Part shown: positions 22,689-34,556 of the stretch, in pieces | How the letters are laid out: each line of letters begins with the position of its first letter | Position numbering within the stretch: position 1 is the stretch's first letter | NCBI RefSeq assembly: GCF_010093535.1 | Contig: NW_022985162.1 | Coordinates: 506,402-570,401 of the forward strand | Origin: Lindgomyces ingoldianus | Taxonomy: Eukaryota; Ascomycota; Dothideomycetes; Pleosporales; Lindgomycetaceae | Length of the DNA: 64,000 nucleotides | Reading direction: 5' to 3' | The notes under the pieces: model-generated | The model's database searches: none | What the model saw: the letters and a program-made list of their open reading frames with translations, nothing else | Told to the model about the DNA's origin: nothing | Program-made: the position numbers and the translations under genes

Positions 22689-24644
22689 TATTGGCTTTTA
22701 TTCTATATTTGACAGATTCCCAAGGCACGTGGACAGAAGCACCATACTACCTATCACGGTAACGCGGAACTCTCCTCGATTTTCTGGATGAATGCTTGTG
22801 GCGCATGGAGTTTTCGGTGGCAAAAATTCTCTATAACCGATCACACTTGGTTGGAAAGGGGGTGGCCTTAAAAATGACCACGCAATTCAGAGGACCAGCG
22901 AATGCGTGCTTGCATTTCCGCTGGTTGAGATTAAAAAGAAGTTGGAACCCTTGGGCTCCACGTGAGTGAAGGAAATCACTATTTCACTGTTACATAATTC
23001 GTAGCATTGCTTTAATTCTTAGGCAATCCTATTCGGTGCCCGCTCTGTGTTTCTCTAATCTGCAAGTGTGCCTCCTTTTAATGAGGTGGGCATCAATTTC
23101 CTCCACGTGATTGCCCAGTACGTCAACTGCATCCCACTTTTCTGCCTCTGCTCAGGGCTCGACCTCAAACATCACTCAGCAGCATCTAAGGCACTTCGGT
23201 GAAGTACGCCATGCCGAACTTCCCACCCGTCCGACGTCGGTTGGTCAAACACTCGGCGCGCAATCTGACGCAATTGCGATCTCTCCCGGCAGCGGGAAAC
23301 TTGTGTGACTCTCAGTTACCCTCTACCAGTTCCTCCTCCTGCCAGACAATTTCTCCCCGCAAAATCTTGCATCGGTAATCTCAGCATCTCGGGACGAGAT
23401 TGAAGCGGCTACATGTCAAGATCGTCATTCGGTCGGAGGGAGTTGGGTGAATTTCTCAGGAACAACCGCATCCCGGATCACGGACTCCCATTCGTACTCC
23501 TTCGATCTCAACGGCTTCTCGGCTTTCAAGGTTAGGAATCTACTCTCGCTCAAAGTCAAACGAAGCTTTTCTTGTCCCTCGTATTCGATGTAGCGAGCAT
23601 GCATCAGATATTCGACAGCATGGGCCGTTGATTGATACTACTGCCGGCAGAATGCGTCCCATGACCCAGATATTAAGTGGCAGCGAATCACCGTTTTCCA
23701 TGTACATCCCCATGGGGAAAGGAGAACGTGGCCCATCCAATACCCTAATTTTGTACAGACATTATCAGAGATTTTTCTTGATTGGAAACTTTCGTCAACC
23801 TCAACCATTCTCACCACCTCACCTATAGTCACGGCTTGTGTCAACAGCCAGTCCTTTTCTTTTTCACAATCCCATGAACGGATTTCCTTGGATATCTCCT
23901 CATTATTTTTCTTGTTATCTTTTGCAAGATCTAATGAAAGTTTCAGTACCCGGTCATCATTTCGGGAAGGATGCGCTTCCCTTTCCCCCAACTCCCGCCA
24001 TTAAGCTTCGTGCTCAACGATAGCCATTCACTGCAGATCTCATAATTAAGCTTAATTTTGGAGTAAGGCAATGCCCTCCATCTGGGGGGCAAGGCAACAG
24101 AAAGCCGGCTTGGCAAGATGACGCTTCGAGAGCCTTCCTCGAACTTTGCCGCAGTGTCGCAGTGGTTGACGCAGTCCACTAATGATACGTGCTGGCGCCT
24201 AACTTCGCGCACAAGTCGCGGTTACGTACATCCTCTCGCCTCATCACAAGAGTTGGAGAGGTGGTTAAACGCATCCTAGAGTGAAAGGAGCTGTGGGTGT
24301 TTCAGAATGTTCTTTCTTGTTCAGGATTCGTGTGGTTCCTCGGCCATATGAAAGGTGTGTTGAGATCCGATTGTGAGCCAGATGTTGAGTACTCGTGATG
24401 CATTCACGTCGACCGCTCCTCCGAATTCCCTGCTTTCTCCAACACTACGGCGGTAAGCTGATGAGAAGAATAAATTGGAGAATGCCGAAAGCCGTCCCAA
24501 TTTTACCTCTCTCGATCCCATTACCCCACAGCATCCAGAACTATGTATATTGTTCACCCATCTGCCGGTTCCAATCACGCAAGGTTGATTGATATGCAAG
24601 CTGTGGCGTCCACGAGTCTGTGATACTCTTAGATTACAGTCTCA
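22689..24644. other. Long gene-free region
   Basis: About 2 kb without a supportable gene. Short frames occur on both strands (for example 23540-23991 minus), but none shows family features, convincing splice phases or composition like the neighbours. It contains a CACGTG E-box at about 23104. A decayed gene is possible but could not be shown. Confidence 0.45.
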
Positions 24645-24653
24645 TATAAAAGG
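24645..24653 (+). promoter_or_regulatory. TATA box of the tyrosinase gene
   Basis: The sequence tataaaagg lies 185 bases before the tyrosinase ATG at 24838, a normal distance for a TATA element with a short fungal leader. A strong TATA suits an inducible secreted enzyme. Confidence 0.55.
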
Positions 24654-24837
24654 TTTTCAAACGTTGCACAGATTGCCAACCCTTAGCGGTTCGAAGGTCC
24701 GTTCACCATGAAGCCAAGACCTTGAGGATCTTACTCAGGAAGGAGTATAGTATAAGTTCAGAGGCGTCTTTTCTCCAACATGTTTTGTGTCGGTTCAGCA
24801 AGGTCGGTTTGGCGATAATTCCGTCTTTGTCTCCAAG

Positions 24838-26218
24838 ATGGGTGTCATTTCCCTCCAAAGGCTGTTTGCCCTTTTGGTATCCTTCTCCCTTCTTTCTGCT
24901 GTGTGCACCGCGGACGCTGTCAAAGACTTGCAAGATAAGGGGCGTGCTGCAGTTGATGCTGTGGTCGCGAAGTCCACAACATGCACAAAGGACAAGCTCC
25001 GGGTTCGGAGAGAATGGTAAGATGGGCGGTCTCGATCCTGTTGAGCGTCACTGACGAATCAAACTAGGGGAGACATTACTGCCGCGGAGAAGAAGGCTTA
25101 CATCGCAGCTGTTCTGTAAGTTGTGGACCAACACATTCCAAGGCTATCACCTGACTCGAGATGATAGGTGTATCATCCAGAAGCCGTCTAAGTTGAGCGC
25201 AACTGCTTATCCTGGAGCAAAGAGCCGCTATGACGACTTCGTCGCTATCCACATGAAGAACACGCTTTCGATTCATGGAACTGTAAGCAACTTTGCCCAC
25301 ACGAGCTATAATATAAAGTAACTAATAACTTCTTGTAGGGAAACTTCCTCTCATGGCATCGCTACTTTACCTTCTCCTATGAGAATGCTCTCAGGACAGA
25401 GTGTGGGTATAATGGAACTCAGCCAGTAAGCACTCAACTTCTAGTTCCAAGGCACGAAATCTAATGAACCTTATCAGTACTGGGACTGGGGCAGATGGGC
25501 ATCCAGCCCGGAGACATCGCCGATCTTTGACGGAAGTAACACTAGCATGAGTGGTCAAGGCGAGAAGGTCACACACCAGAGCAACGGCCTCAAGCCTGCT
25601 GGGAACGGGGGAGGATGCATCGCAAGCGGACCGTTCAAGAACATGATGATTAATCTTGGGTATGTCTTGGTTAAAGCCTTCCTCTTCGTTTCAAGCAGCT
25701 AATGATATGCTAGCCCCATGGCTGCTATGGCTGACACTAACCCACCCAAGAATCCCAGAAGCGATGGATTTGGTTACAATCCCCGCTGCATCAAACGCGA
25801 CCTCTCCAACTACTTGACTAACCGCGATGCCACGACCGCCAAGATCGCCTCTTTGATCACAGGCTCAAAGGACATCAACACCTTCCAGACCACAATGCAA
25901 TCTGGAACCGGCGTCCACAGTGCCGGCCACTTCACCATCAGCGGGGATCCCGGCTCAGATTTCTATACCTCTCCAGGTGACCCTGCCTTCTGGCTTCATC
26001 ATGGGATGATCGACAGGACCTGGTATATCTGGCAGAGCCAGGACTTTGCCAAAAGGCAACAGGTCATTGCTGGGGGAACGTCAATGCAGGGAGGAGGAAA
26101 GGCACAGACCTTGAATGACATTGTTGATATGGATGTGCTAAATGTCGATGGGAAGAAGTACGCGATCAAGGAGCTTGTCAGTACTGTTGATGGACCTTTC
26201 TGTTACGTCTATGAATGA
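24838..26218 (+). CDS. Short secreted tyrosinase / catechol oxidase
   Basis: Six exons, 24838-25016, 25068-25115, 25168-25282, 25339-25425, 25478-25659 and 25714-26218, give 371 aa. A signal peptide covers about residues 1-25. The type-3 copper centre is complete: CuA His104, His112 and His121 (SWHRYF), and CuB His272, His276 and His300 in DPAFWLHHGMID. YWDWGRW and the DxFY segment are typical. Unlike long intracellular fungal tyrosinases it lacks the C-terminal lid that blocks the active site, so it belongs to the short, secreted class. It oxidises phenols or catechols to quinones with O2 and may serve pigmentation or attack on plant phenolics. Whether it has monophenolase activity cannot be told. 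Confidence 0.94.
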
Positions 26219-27483
26219 TGGCCTCGCTCTGGGTGTCTTCCGCTTGTAGCAATGATTACAGACTGTAGATTTCGAATATCAGATTTGGTGTGAAAGACCA
26301 AACTCCGGCAGTGCTTTCGTCATGACTGCGCCTCTCCTTGATCTCATGTTGGATTCTCCAAATTCGGAGGCGGGGCCGCCAAGCTGCGCGCTAAGTCCGC
26401 TACTGAGCACGTGATCGCGTTCCAGCCGCTAAATATCCACCGCGTCTCCCACCTTTTGGTCACTTCCTCATCAACGCCAAAAACCGAGCAGCTGTACGTG
26501 AACCAAATTCACACTTCCCCGCCTCAAAATCCCTTTAACCAGCCTTCTAATATCGCGCAGATCCCGAAGACCGACAAATATCCCATCGGTACAGGGCTCC
26601 TGGCCTCATCAACCAGTCCCCATGGCCGGGCCGCACTTTCACATTGCACAGCGTGAGAGCCGCGACCAGGAACAGAAAGCAGAGGGAGTGTCCTGCCCCA
26701 AAGCAGGCACGTTGCGGGTGTCTTGGCCCCTACCAAGCATTCGACAACAGGCTGTGCGACGGCCCTTCACTCTCATGAGTGAACCCGTCTCTGGGTTTTG
26801 GTGCCCACACCCACTCGCGTCTTGCCGTTCGCAAACCCCTACACCTCGCTGCGCAATGTCGACAAGGTAAAAGGGTTGAAGCGCCGCCCGTTGAAGCTTC
26901 GGCAGACGGGCTGGCCTGCTGATGAGACTCATTGTAGTTTTCAATCGGAGCGCCCCACTGCCTTCTGGGCATGGCTGCGTAGGGTGAGTGCGCTGGTCTG
27001 GGGCGGCGGTGAGTGGTGCTTGTGGATGCGGTCATTCTTCTTAAGAAGTCTGGTCAGGAGTCCGATGATTATAAAGCTAAGCCAAACTTTATACAACACG
27101 GAGCTTGCTAGTGGGTGGTCCTGAGAATAGTCGGGGCGTCCGCGACGATGCAGGCTCTTGGAGTTGTATATGCGAACAGCCTTCGGGCCAAGAGAAAGCT
27201 TCTGAGGACTGAAACAGTAGATAGAATACATGAATGACTTGGCTTGACTCCACTTCACATGTGTGGTGACAAACTCGCGTGAGGTAAGATCATGCATGCC
27301 TTGAAAAATTTGTTCACTAGGAGGGGTGTGCAAATACGCTAGGACTGAAAACGCTATGAAGAACGACACCATCACTTTTCCATCCAACCCATTCCAATAC
27401 ATAAGCATCAAAGAGCAACTCTCATGCTCCACCTTCATCCCCATCTACTCTAGCTCATCCTCTCTTTCGTCTTTACCACAACT
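26219..27483. other. Gene-free or unresolved region between tyrosinase and lectin genes
   Basis: The centre (26600-27010) is GC-rich like coding DNA and has splice-like signals on the plus strand (an ATG at 26622, TTGTAG at about 26942, GTGAGT at about 26983), but no exon chain closed in phase to a recognisable protein. A 167-codon frame on the minus strand (26941-27444) has no family features. A small unannotated gene could be here. A CACGTG E-box occurs at about 26408. Confidence 0.4.
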
Positions 27484-28695
27484 TCAGAACCTATCCCGCT
27501 GCCTAGTTCGATAAATCGTAAACCCAACATACGCTCCACTAACCGCAAGTCCAAACAGCACAAACTTAAAAAAGAACCAACTCCAACTCCCTCCTTCAGT
27601 CCTGGGCTTCACACTGCCTCCTTTCCCAGGACTATTTGCGGCGGCCGCAGCATTCGAGCCGGTATTGTGTTGATAGAGGTTGAGCGTCTTAACAGAGATG
27701 ATGTCGTGGTTGTCGGAGAGTTCCCCAGTCTCAGCAGAGAAGCCCAGGTAGGCGACGGGCGGGATTTTGAAGTTGGGGATGTCGAAGCATTCGGTCCATT
27801 CGTCTTCGTTTTTGTATTGTAGTTCGAGTTTGAGGGAGCTGTCAGCGAAGTAGGTGAATTTGGCTTTGGTGGGGATGTTGGCGTTGCGGATGCCACGGGC
27901 CTGGATGAGATATTGTTAGGATTATGCAAATTATGGGGGATGAGGTAGGAGGAGAGGGAACGTACGGAGCAGCCAGCAACCTCGTTTGCTTTGCCGTCGT
28001 TGTCTTTGTCGTATGGTGTCTTTCCGTCTCCGTTCATGGCCATGATGTAGGGAAAGACTGTGCCTGGTCGGTTGTTCTTATATGTATCGAAGAAAACACC
28101 GAGACCTTCGAAGTTGTCTACCGATCCGAAGACTTGTCCGCTTTGTGCGCGCTGCTTGGTGAGCCACATTGCGAAGCCGTCGCCGTAGAGGTTCCCCTGG
28201 CCGTGGATCTTGAATTCCACCATGATCTATGTCGCGTGAGCTACGGGAGCACCCCCCTGGAAATGGTATTGGGGAACGGTATACGTACCTCCCAGTTTGT
28301 CGCGGTCAAAGGCACTCTTGAAAATATCCATCCGGTTCGTGAGGGCTTGTCCGAGGCGAGACGGATGTATTTGTCGGTACGAATGATGGTGTCGCCGCCA
28401 AAGTCGAACCAGCGGCTTTGCATGTCCGAGTCGAGGTAAGGCTATATTCTAGTAAGTCCACTTCGTCCTTATCTCCCGACCCTATTCTCGATACACGGCT
28501 TGAGGTAGACTCACGGGTTCAAGGCTGTGCGTCCGTAGCTACAACTCCATCAGCAGAACTCACAACAGCTACACAGAACACAACGCCTACAGAAATAGCC
28601 TTAATATCTGGATGCTCACTCAATCCCAATGCCCAGGTCCCCACCAAGCTCCCGGCCAGCAGGCACAAGCTCGCCCATGGCCGCTGGAACAACAT
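27484..28695 (-). CDS. L-type (legume-like) lectin, Emp46/47-VIP36 family cargo receptor
   Basis: Exons 28591-28695, 28515-28538, 28289-28441, 27966-28226 and 27484-27900 are all phase 0 and give 319 aa. A signal peptide covers about residues 1-23. The legume-like lectin domain follows: LRTHSLEPPYLDSD, DMQSRWFDFGGDTIIRT, then GDGFAMWLTKQRAQSG and VDNFEGLGVFFDTYKNNRPG, with conserved Asp and Asn residues of the Ca2+/mannose site. A Gly/Ser linker leads to a C-terminal membrane helix (WSWFFFKFVLFGLAVSGAYV) and a short cytosolic tail ending RDRF. The family cycles between ER and Golgi, binding high-mannose glycoproteins for COPII export. Exon 2 is only 24 nt. The gene is divergent from TIM13. 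Confidence 0.92.
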
Positions 28696-29136
28696 TATGC
28701 TACAGATGTCTCCGGGCCTAGGCCGCTACCCGGAATAACGAATGGAAGGCGGAAGTCTAAGCTCCTGCAATTGAAGGAATAGAGTGCCGCAGCTGGGCAA
28801 GACGATTGAATGAGGCTATGAGAAGAGAAGAATGGCGCGGGCGGAAGACATAGAGTCCGGGTGAGAATGTGGTGGTGGGTGTATGAACGATGTTGTGGGT
28901 TGTGGTTGGCCCCGTCGCGAAAGCTGCTTGGTGGCCTTTCCGCCCACCTCATGCCCAGGTGTGCTTGGACCAGCCTGGCGGAGAGAAAGAAACACCGAGG
29001 ATGTGCCGCGTCGGGGAATTTGGTTTGACGTCGATGAAGTTTTGCTTTACTTTTGTAACAAACATTTCAATTCGTTCCTGTTGGCTTTTCACGCCTCCCA
29101 TCACCCCCGTACTCCCTTCACATCATATCCGTCAAT
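28696..29136. promoter_or_regulatory. Divergent promoter of the lectin and TIM13 genes
   Basis: These 441 bases lie between two divergent start codons. No distinct factor site was recognised. Frames crossing it on both strands have no protein features. Confidence 0.55.
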
Positions 29137-29531
29137 ATGGACTCATTAGGCGCCTCAGGTATGAGCGCTTTCGGCAACGACCAGAAGACGCAGGTCATGC
29201 GCCAAATACAGCAGGAAGCAGCTATGCAGAACGCGCGCATGCTCGTCGAAGTACGTCCTCACCATTCCCTCCTTCTATTTCCAATTTTCATACATTCTTC
29301 ATGCTCTACTTTGCCAGGCTTCTTTTGCTAATGGATGACGGGTAGAAACTCAACGAACACTGCTTTGAACGCTGCGTCCCCAAGCCTGGAACATCCCTCT
29401 CCAAAGGCGAGGAATCTTGCTTTACGGCGTGCATGGACAAATACATGCAGGCGTGGAACACAGTATCAAAGCAGTATGTGGCTAGGATACAAAAGGAGTC
29501 GCAGCAGGGTGGGATGGGCAACACCTTTTAG
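29137..29531 (+). CDS. TIM13: Mitochondrial intermembrane-space chaperone Tim13
   Basis: Exons 29137-29250 and 29346-29531 join in phase 0 and give 99 aa. The twin CX3C motif that defines small Tims is present: CFERC and CFTAC, about 16 residues apart. KLNEHCFERCVPKPGTSLSK and MDKYMQAWNTVSKQYVARIQ match Tim13 specifically rather than Tim8, 9 or 10. Tim8-Tim13 hexamers guide hydrophobic precursors such as Tim23 across the intermembrane space; folding uses the Mia40 disulfide relay. Confidence 0.95.
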
Positions 29532-29874
29532 GAGTGAAAATCATGAAAGGATCGACGAACAAGCTAGCATGGTGATAGAGGGGTTACGAACTTGATATCG
29601 ACGCACTGAACGATATCGCACTGTACGATCAGGTATGCGATTTCGACATACACATAGGCCACTGGTGGCACCGCATCTCTCATCTGGACCCGGCCATCAT
29701 GGATTTGTACTATATTGTACAAAATGCAGTGACAACTGTAATAATCGGTATCTGGCTCCAATGTCTCTAAGCGACGGTGATCGCACCCACGGAGACAAAC
29801 TCCGCTCATGCATATGTTTACAATGTTGTGATATCTTCAAGATCAAAGCCATGCGAAGCTGGGAGAGTCATTTT
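29532..29874. other. Convergent intergenic between TIM13 and NUC1
   Basis: 343 bases hold the 3' UTRs of two convergent mitochondrial-protein genes. A run of short inverted tacgata/atatcg-like words occurs around 29597-29635, but no terminator or RNA gene is recognisable. Confidence 0.5.
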
Positions 29875-30882
29875 TCACTGCTTCCCAAAACTCTTCTGCC
29901 TATCTTTGTACTCCTTCACGATGACTGAGCAATTCACTTCCTGGCATAACCTCTTCCTCCTGGAAGCGTCAAGCTTCGTTGCGAACTGTAGCCCACTTGC
30001 CCTCTCAACCGCCTCGATTGGAACTTCGAAGTCTTGTAGAGGCTTATTATTCGCAATAACTGCGTTCGGCAGCACAAATGCGCCGAGCGCAACTTTTCCG
30101 CCTGCTATTCCATCCTCTGCGAAAATGACCTTATAGAAATGTGTTGGGACCGCAACGTTCGGTGGCTGGCCAATGACTTCGTAGCTCACTCTCCACTTTC
30201 CATCCGTATCTCGCTTTGGGAGGTATAGAGGCCCTGTCACAATGCGAACGGAGGGGTACGTCCCTGTCAATCGCCTGCAGAAGTCCTCGAAATGCGCCCA
30301 GTAATCCCGGTTGAACCCATCGCCGACCTGTGGACACATGTTGCTCAGCAGAAATGTATCGTCCATAGCCTCCTGGCTCCACTTAGCATCCGCTGCTGGG
30401 ACCTGGTGGCCTCGGTCATACCCCGAACGGAAGTAGTCCTTCAGTTTTGCGCGGAACATCTCAGGTATGGACACATCTTCCACAAATACGCTGTGCTTGC
30501 GATCTGCATTTTTGTTGGCGAGAGACTCAGGGGTAATGTGTTCTGCGACCCAAGACGGATTTCGTGTTCGGCGGTCGAAGGAGGAAGTCAAAGAGGCGGC
30601 GGGGCGAAGGTCGGCAACCGGACCTGGAAAGCCATATTGGAACAGACCATTAGGGTCAACGATTGGTGTTCGTGCTACAGCTGCTGGTGAAGGATAGACT
30701 GGGACAGGAGCAGCAGGTCCAGTTCGAGATGGTGTGGAGACTGTTGTGGTTGATGTTGTGGTTGTTGGCAAAGGTTTTGGAGATTCTTTCTTAAAGGAGT
30801 AGACGGCTGCTGTTGCTGCTGCACCGGTTACTGCACCGGCAGCAGCAATGACTGCAAAAGTAACTTTTGACATAGTGTTCAC
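29875..30882 (-). CDS. NUC1: Mitochondrial nuclease NUC1 / endonuclease G
   Basis: An intronless frame of 335 aa. The N-terminus carries a hydrophobic segment (TFAVIAAAGAVTGAAATAAV) that serves as a mitochondrial targeting and inner-membrane signal, then a Pro/Thr-rich linker. The DNA/RNA non-specific endonuclease (beta-beta-alpha-Me) domain contains the catalytic DRGH at residues 156-159, followed by FLLSNMCPQVGDGFNRDYW, which supplies the Mg2+-binding Asn. Family members degrade mitochondrial DNA and RNA and move to the nucleus in programmed cell death. The start may be 30882 or the in-frame ATG three codons later. Confidence 0.95.
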   Translation of the reverse strand: MNTMSKVTFAVIAAAGAVTGAAATAAVYSFKKESPKPLPTTTTSTTTVSTPSRTGPAAPVPVYPSPAAVARTPIVDPNGLFQYGFPGPVADLRPAASLTSSFDRRTRNPSWVAEHITPESLANKNADRKHSVFVEDVSIPEMFRAKLKDYFRSGYDRGHQVPAADAKWSQEAMDDTFLLSNMCPQVGDGFNRDYWAHFEDFCRRLTGTYPSVRIVTGPLYLPKRDTDGKWRVSYEVIGQPPNVAVPTHFYKVIFAEDGIAGGKVALGAFVLPNAVIANNKPLQDFEVPIEAVERASGLQFATKLDASRRKRLCQEVNCSVIVKEYKDRQKSFGKQ

Positions 30883-31295
30883 AAAAAGATAGAGGTTGGA
30901 GGGAGAGAAGGTAAGCTGAAAAAAAAGGCTACTAGAGCGGCCGAGGCTGTATCAGGGCGTCTTATCACCTTCCCGCGATCAGATGCACAAACTGCGCGTG
31001 AGAAATGTTTCAGACGCGTCGAATGTGATCCAGTTGTTCGCTGGCGGCTATCGAGGTCAAAGGTCATCTGAATTTGCTCGAAAGAGAAAACGGGTGCTTA
31101 GTCATGGCGTCTAGCTGTTTCAGGTCCAGCTTGGAAACCTAAACTCAGCTACACCAAATCATCATCGTCTTCACAGTTTCTAACTCTGTCAAGACATATA
31201 AGATTGAAGCGACCCTTCCCCTGCATGAACCACTCATCGCAAGTGGTGCCGTTAGTCTCGTTTACATCGAGCGCCCCTTAGCGAACCTTTGCGAG
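30883..31295. promoter_or_regulatory. Divergent promoter of NUC1 and the TcdA-like gene
   Basis: 413 bases lie between divergent starts of two mitochondria-associated genes. No factor site is identifiable by eye. Confidence 0.55.
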
Positions 31296-32949
31296 ATGTC
31301 CTCGTGGATCTCGAAAACCACAGCATCTCATAATGCGCAATTGGTCACCACCGCAGTTGTCTCTGGCGCGGTGGTCGCAAGCGCAATCCTTGGATACCAG
31401 AAGGTGAGACGCACGTACAGGGTGGCCGATCTGAAGGCATCTATACCTGATATTGGAGAGAAGCATCACGCGACCAGAGTAAGTCGCATTATTGCAAAAA
31501 TCCAACAGATTGGGTCACCCTTTCCATTGCACTTTTCTCGATTCAAGCTGACTCTAGGAAGTTGACTGAGTATGGAGCGGCCTCAGGGGCGTTTGCTCCG
31601 ACCACAGAGGACAAGCGAAGCGTGGCCCTTGCGGCCAAAGCGAGAAAGGGTGACTATGATGAGGGTAAGCCTTCGGCCTATACCGTGCACACCTTCGATT
31701 TGAGTGTTAATCATTTGCAGATCTCATCCTTGAACAACTCGCCCGCAATCGAGTCTTCCTCACCGATGGCGGCCTGGAGACTCTCCGTGCAGCTTTCGTT
31801 GTTGTTGTCGGATGTGGCGGTGTAGGATCACATGCTGCGGCGGCCCTCGCTCGCTCAGGAGTGTCTACCATTCGGCTCATTGATTTCGATCAGGTAACCC
31901 TTTCTTCTCTGAATCGGCATGCCGTTGCGACTTTGGCGGATGTAGGAGCACCCAAGGTTCACTGCATTCGGAGACGACTAGAGCAAGTGACCCCTTGGAC
32001 GCACTTCGACTGTCGAAATGAGCTGTTCAGCGAGGCCAACGCAGATCATCAACTGGGTCCAATTGATGGTCTTCCTCCTGACTTTGTCATTGATGCAATC
32101 GACAACATCGATAGTAAGGTGGCCCTACTAAACTACTGCTATAAGAACAACCTCCCAGTTATCTCTTCAATGGGCGCTGGCTGCAAATCGGACCCCACCA
32201 AGATCTTCATTGGCGACATTTCTGCCAGCACCGATGACCCACTCTCAAAGGCCACGAGGAGGAGGTTGCGAGCGCTTGGGGTCAAGGACGGAATCCCAGT
32301 AGTATTCTCGACCGAGAAACCAGGGCCAGGGAAGGCGCAATTACTACCATTACCTGAGGAGGAGTTCCAGAAAGGCAGTGTCGGCGATTTGGGAGTTCTC
32401 CCAGATTTCCGAGTGAGGATCCTACCAGTCCTTGGAACTATGCCCGCCATCTTTGGACTTGCTGTCGCAAATCACGTTATACTAGAAATTGCTGGATACC
32501 CGCACGAATATCTTCCATCAAAGTCAAGAGATAAAATGTACGACGGTATCCTCGGCGCGCTGCAGGGAGCTGAAGAAAGGCTTGCCAAACACGCGGGATA
32601 TGAATCGCAAGGCTTGAGGATACCAATCACCCAAGACGACGTTGGATATCTAATCGAGGAGGTATTCCATGGACGCAGCATCATCAGCGGCTTATCCACC
32701 CGGCTATGCTTGATCCGATGGTTCAAGGCTCCTAAGGACTTCATTGACAAGCGAACCCCTGGGCAGAAAAACTCCTTGCTCCGGATGACGGACTTAGTGT
32801 GTATGACCAAAGAAGAGGCGGCAAAGCACGAGAAGAAGATACTGACAGGGTCGAAGAGGCACGATGATCTGTATGAAAAGAAGATATTGGAGGCTGTGAA
32901 AAACAAGATCAAGGAAGAAGAAATATTTGCAAGGTTCAGATCCTTGTGA
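31296..32949 (+). CDS. tRNA threonylcarbamoyladenosine dehydratase (TcdA/Tcd1-2 type, ThiF family)
   Basis: Exons 31296-31478, 31562-31664 and 31721-32949 give 504 aa. An N-terminal membrane helix (about residues 13-33, TTAVVSGAVVASAILGYQKV) anchors it, as in yeast Tcd1 and Tcd2 on the mitochondrial outer membrane. RVFLTDGGLETLRAAFVVVV precedes the nucleotide-binding GCGGVGSHAAAALARSG, then LIDFDQVTLSSLNRHA, which is the E1-like adenylation motif, and FVIDAIDNIDSK. The enzyme uses ATP to cyclise t6A at tRNA position 37 to ct6A, tuning decoding of ANN codons. Confusion with other E1-like enzymes is unlikely, since the RHAVAT motif is typical of YgdL/TcdA. Confidence 0.92.
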
Positions 32950-33900
32950 GTATCTACACTCAACCAAAGCAAATAATAGAAGGGCATTCTCCACTTCTCT
33001 TTACGTCCGTCGGTTTCTTTATATTTGACCTCACTTGCTACCAGTTATTAATTCACATCTAGTCTTGCTAACCGACACCATATGTCAAACATGTTTGGTG
33101 ATTCAAGAGGCAATTTCCCATCTTGATATTGTCCAGAATTATTCCATGAATTGCTCATTTTCAGTAACCTCAATCTGAGCTGTCACGACCTCCCATATCT
33201 CTAAATGATATCCATACTCACTGTAAGGCATCTTTCCCATGTGGCTTCAGAAGATGGAATGACACTTTTACGAGGAAGGACAGCTAGGGAAAGCACATAA
33301 GAAAGATGCTCTCTCTCTCGGAAGGTTCAGTTGAGTTGGATACCAGCCTAAACCCGTACAGCAGGTCATCGATGGAATGATTTCATGTGCTTCCCTCCGG
33401 GACAATATCATAGATAGCTCTATTACTACAGTAAGCTTATAAAACTAGAATATAATAAGCTGAAGATTAAACCTCTTTACACGATACACAACTCTCTTAC
33501 AGGTAACAACTTAATTTATAAGAAAATCTTTGTGATCTTAAGGTATAGGTAGTACTAGCTAAATATATGTTGTAGCAGGAATGAATCCGTTTTCCGAGGG
33601 ATTTGACTACCACTTTTTCATTTCTATGCACCTTGATCACGACGCATACAGTATTAAGTGCATGGCGATGAGGCGATAGGCAGCATCCCAAATCTCTTCT
33701 TCGGATAAGTGCTCAATGATTCGTTCGCATAAGCAAACTAGAGTTACCATAATAAGTCCTCGCCTCCAGCACACTATTACCATACGCAATATTATCTATT
33801 GGCATCATCTAGCCCCCTCTTTATTGTTGAGTCTCTGATCCCTAGTATCTGGCCAATATAAACGATTTTGATATGCGACACCTCGTTTTGTGGGGGCATC
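32950..33900. other. AT-rich gene-poor region
   Basis: After the TcdA-like gene the sequence becomes distinctly AT-rich, especially 33400-33900 with many TA steps and no long frame. This resembles sequence drifted or mutated by RIP rather than functional intergenic DNA; no repeat partner is visible in the window. Confidence 0.45.
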
Positions 33901-34556
33901 TTATTTGTTCTTGTCGCATACAATCCTACTTACCGGTTCCGTTTCCTTGTTTGCATCCCGGCTCAGAGTATTCTCAGGAACCTCTATTTTGTAGAGTTCT
34001 ACTGTACCTTCAGGCGCTGATTTACGTGTGGTAACAATGCGAGGAACGTGATCGCTCTGGGTAATACTGGAAGAACTCGAGATGCCTAGTAGACCTCCAT
34101 CTTTAACTATGCTGTCGCCCATCGACATCGAATCTAATAAACTGCCTACCCAGGAGTATTGTAGTGTTCTCACGGCTGGTATCCCTTCTAAGCCACCGCC
34201 AACAACGTAGTCATTATCACTGTTGCTAATCCCCCATCTTAAATCTTCAATATTCACCCTTTCTAGCTATTCACAGAATTCGATTTCACTTTTTAAAAGT
34301 CATAATCATCTGTCTAACACATTTAAAACGTAGCTGAAGGATGAAATCTACTCACTTCAGTTAACTGGCGAGGAATCCAGACACAGTTGGAGCCATTGAC
34401 GGCCTGGAAAGCTTGGATTAGCCTTAGATGAAACAGGGAGAATCCACCTTTTACCTTTTAGTGAAAATTATAATTCCCAAACGAGCTTGACAAATACCTC
34501 AGTAGGTCCTCTAGCTGAAGCTGGTAGGTTGAAAACGAGTCCCACGCCCAGGGCAT
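33901..34556 (-). CDS. Small three-exon protein of unknown function
   Basis: Assembled by hand: exons 34498-34556, 34356-34422 and 33901-34266 with introns of 75 and 89 bp. All three exons agree in phase, giving 163 aa. Exon 1 starts MPWAWDSFSTYQLQLEDLLR; exon 2 gives LIQAFQAVNGSNCVWIPRQL; exon 3 contains IEDLRWGISNSDNDYVVGGG and ends SRIVCDKNK. The donors are GTATTT and GTGAGT, and the last acceptor is TGAATAG. The N-terminal 60 residues look like a folded helical domain and the rest is Ser/Gly-rich. No family was recognised. The surroundings are AT-rich, so this may be a lineage-specific gene or a truncated remnant of a longer one. Confidence 0.48.

Noticed and set aside
26622..26981. Possible small plus-strand gene starting MAGPHFHIAQ
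   Set aside because: Several splice sites were tried (26655, 26878, 26942, 26983) but no chain gave a recognisable closed protein.
26941..27444. 167-codon minus-strand frame with two hydrophobic stretches
   Set aside because: No family resemblance, no splice partners and no start context; kept as unresolved rather than called.
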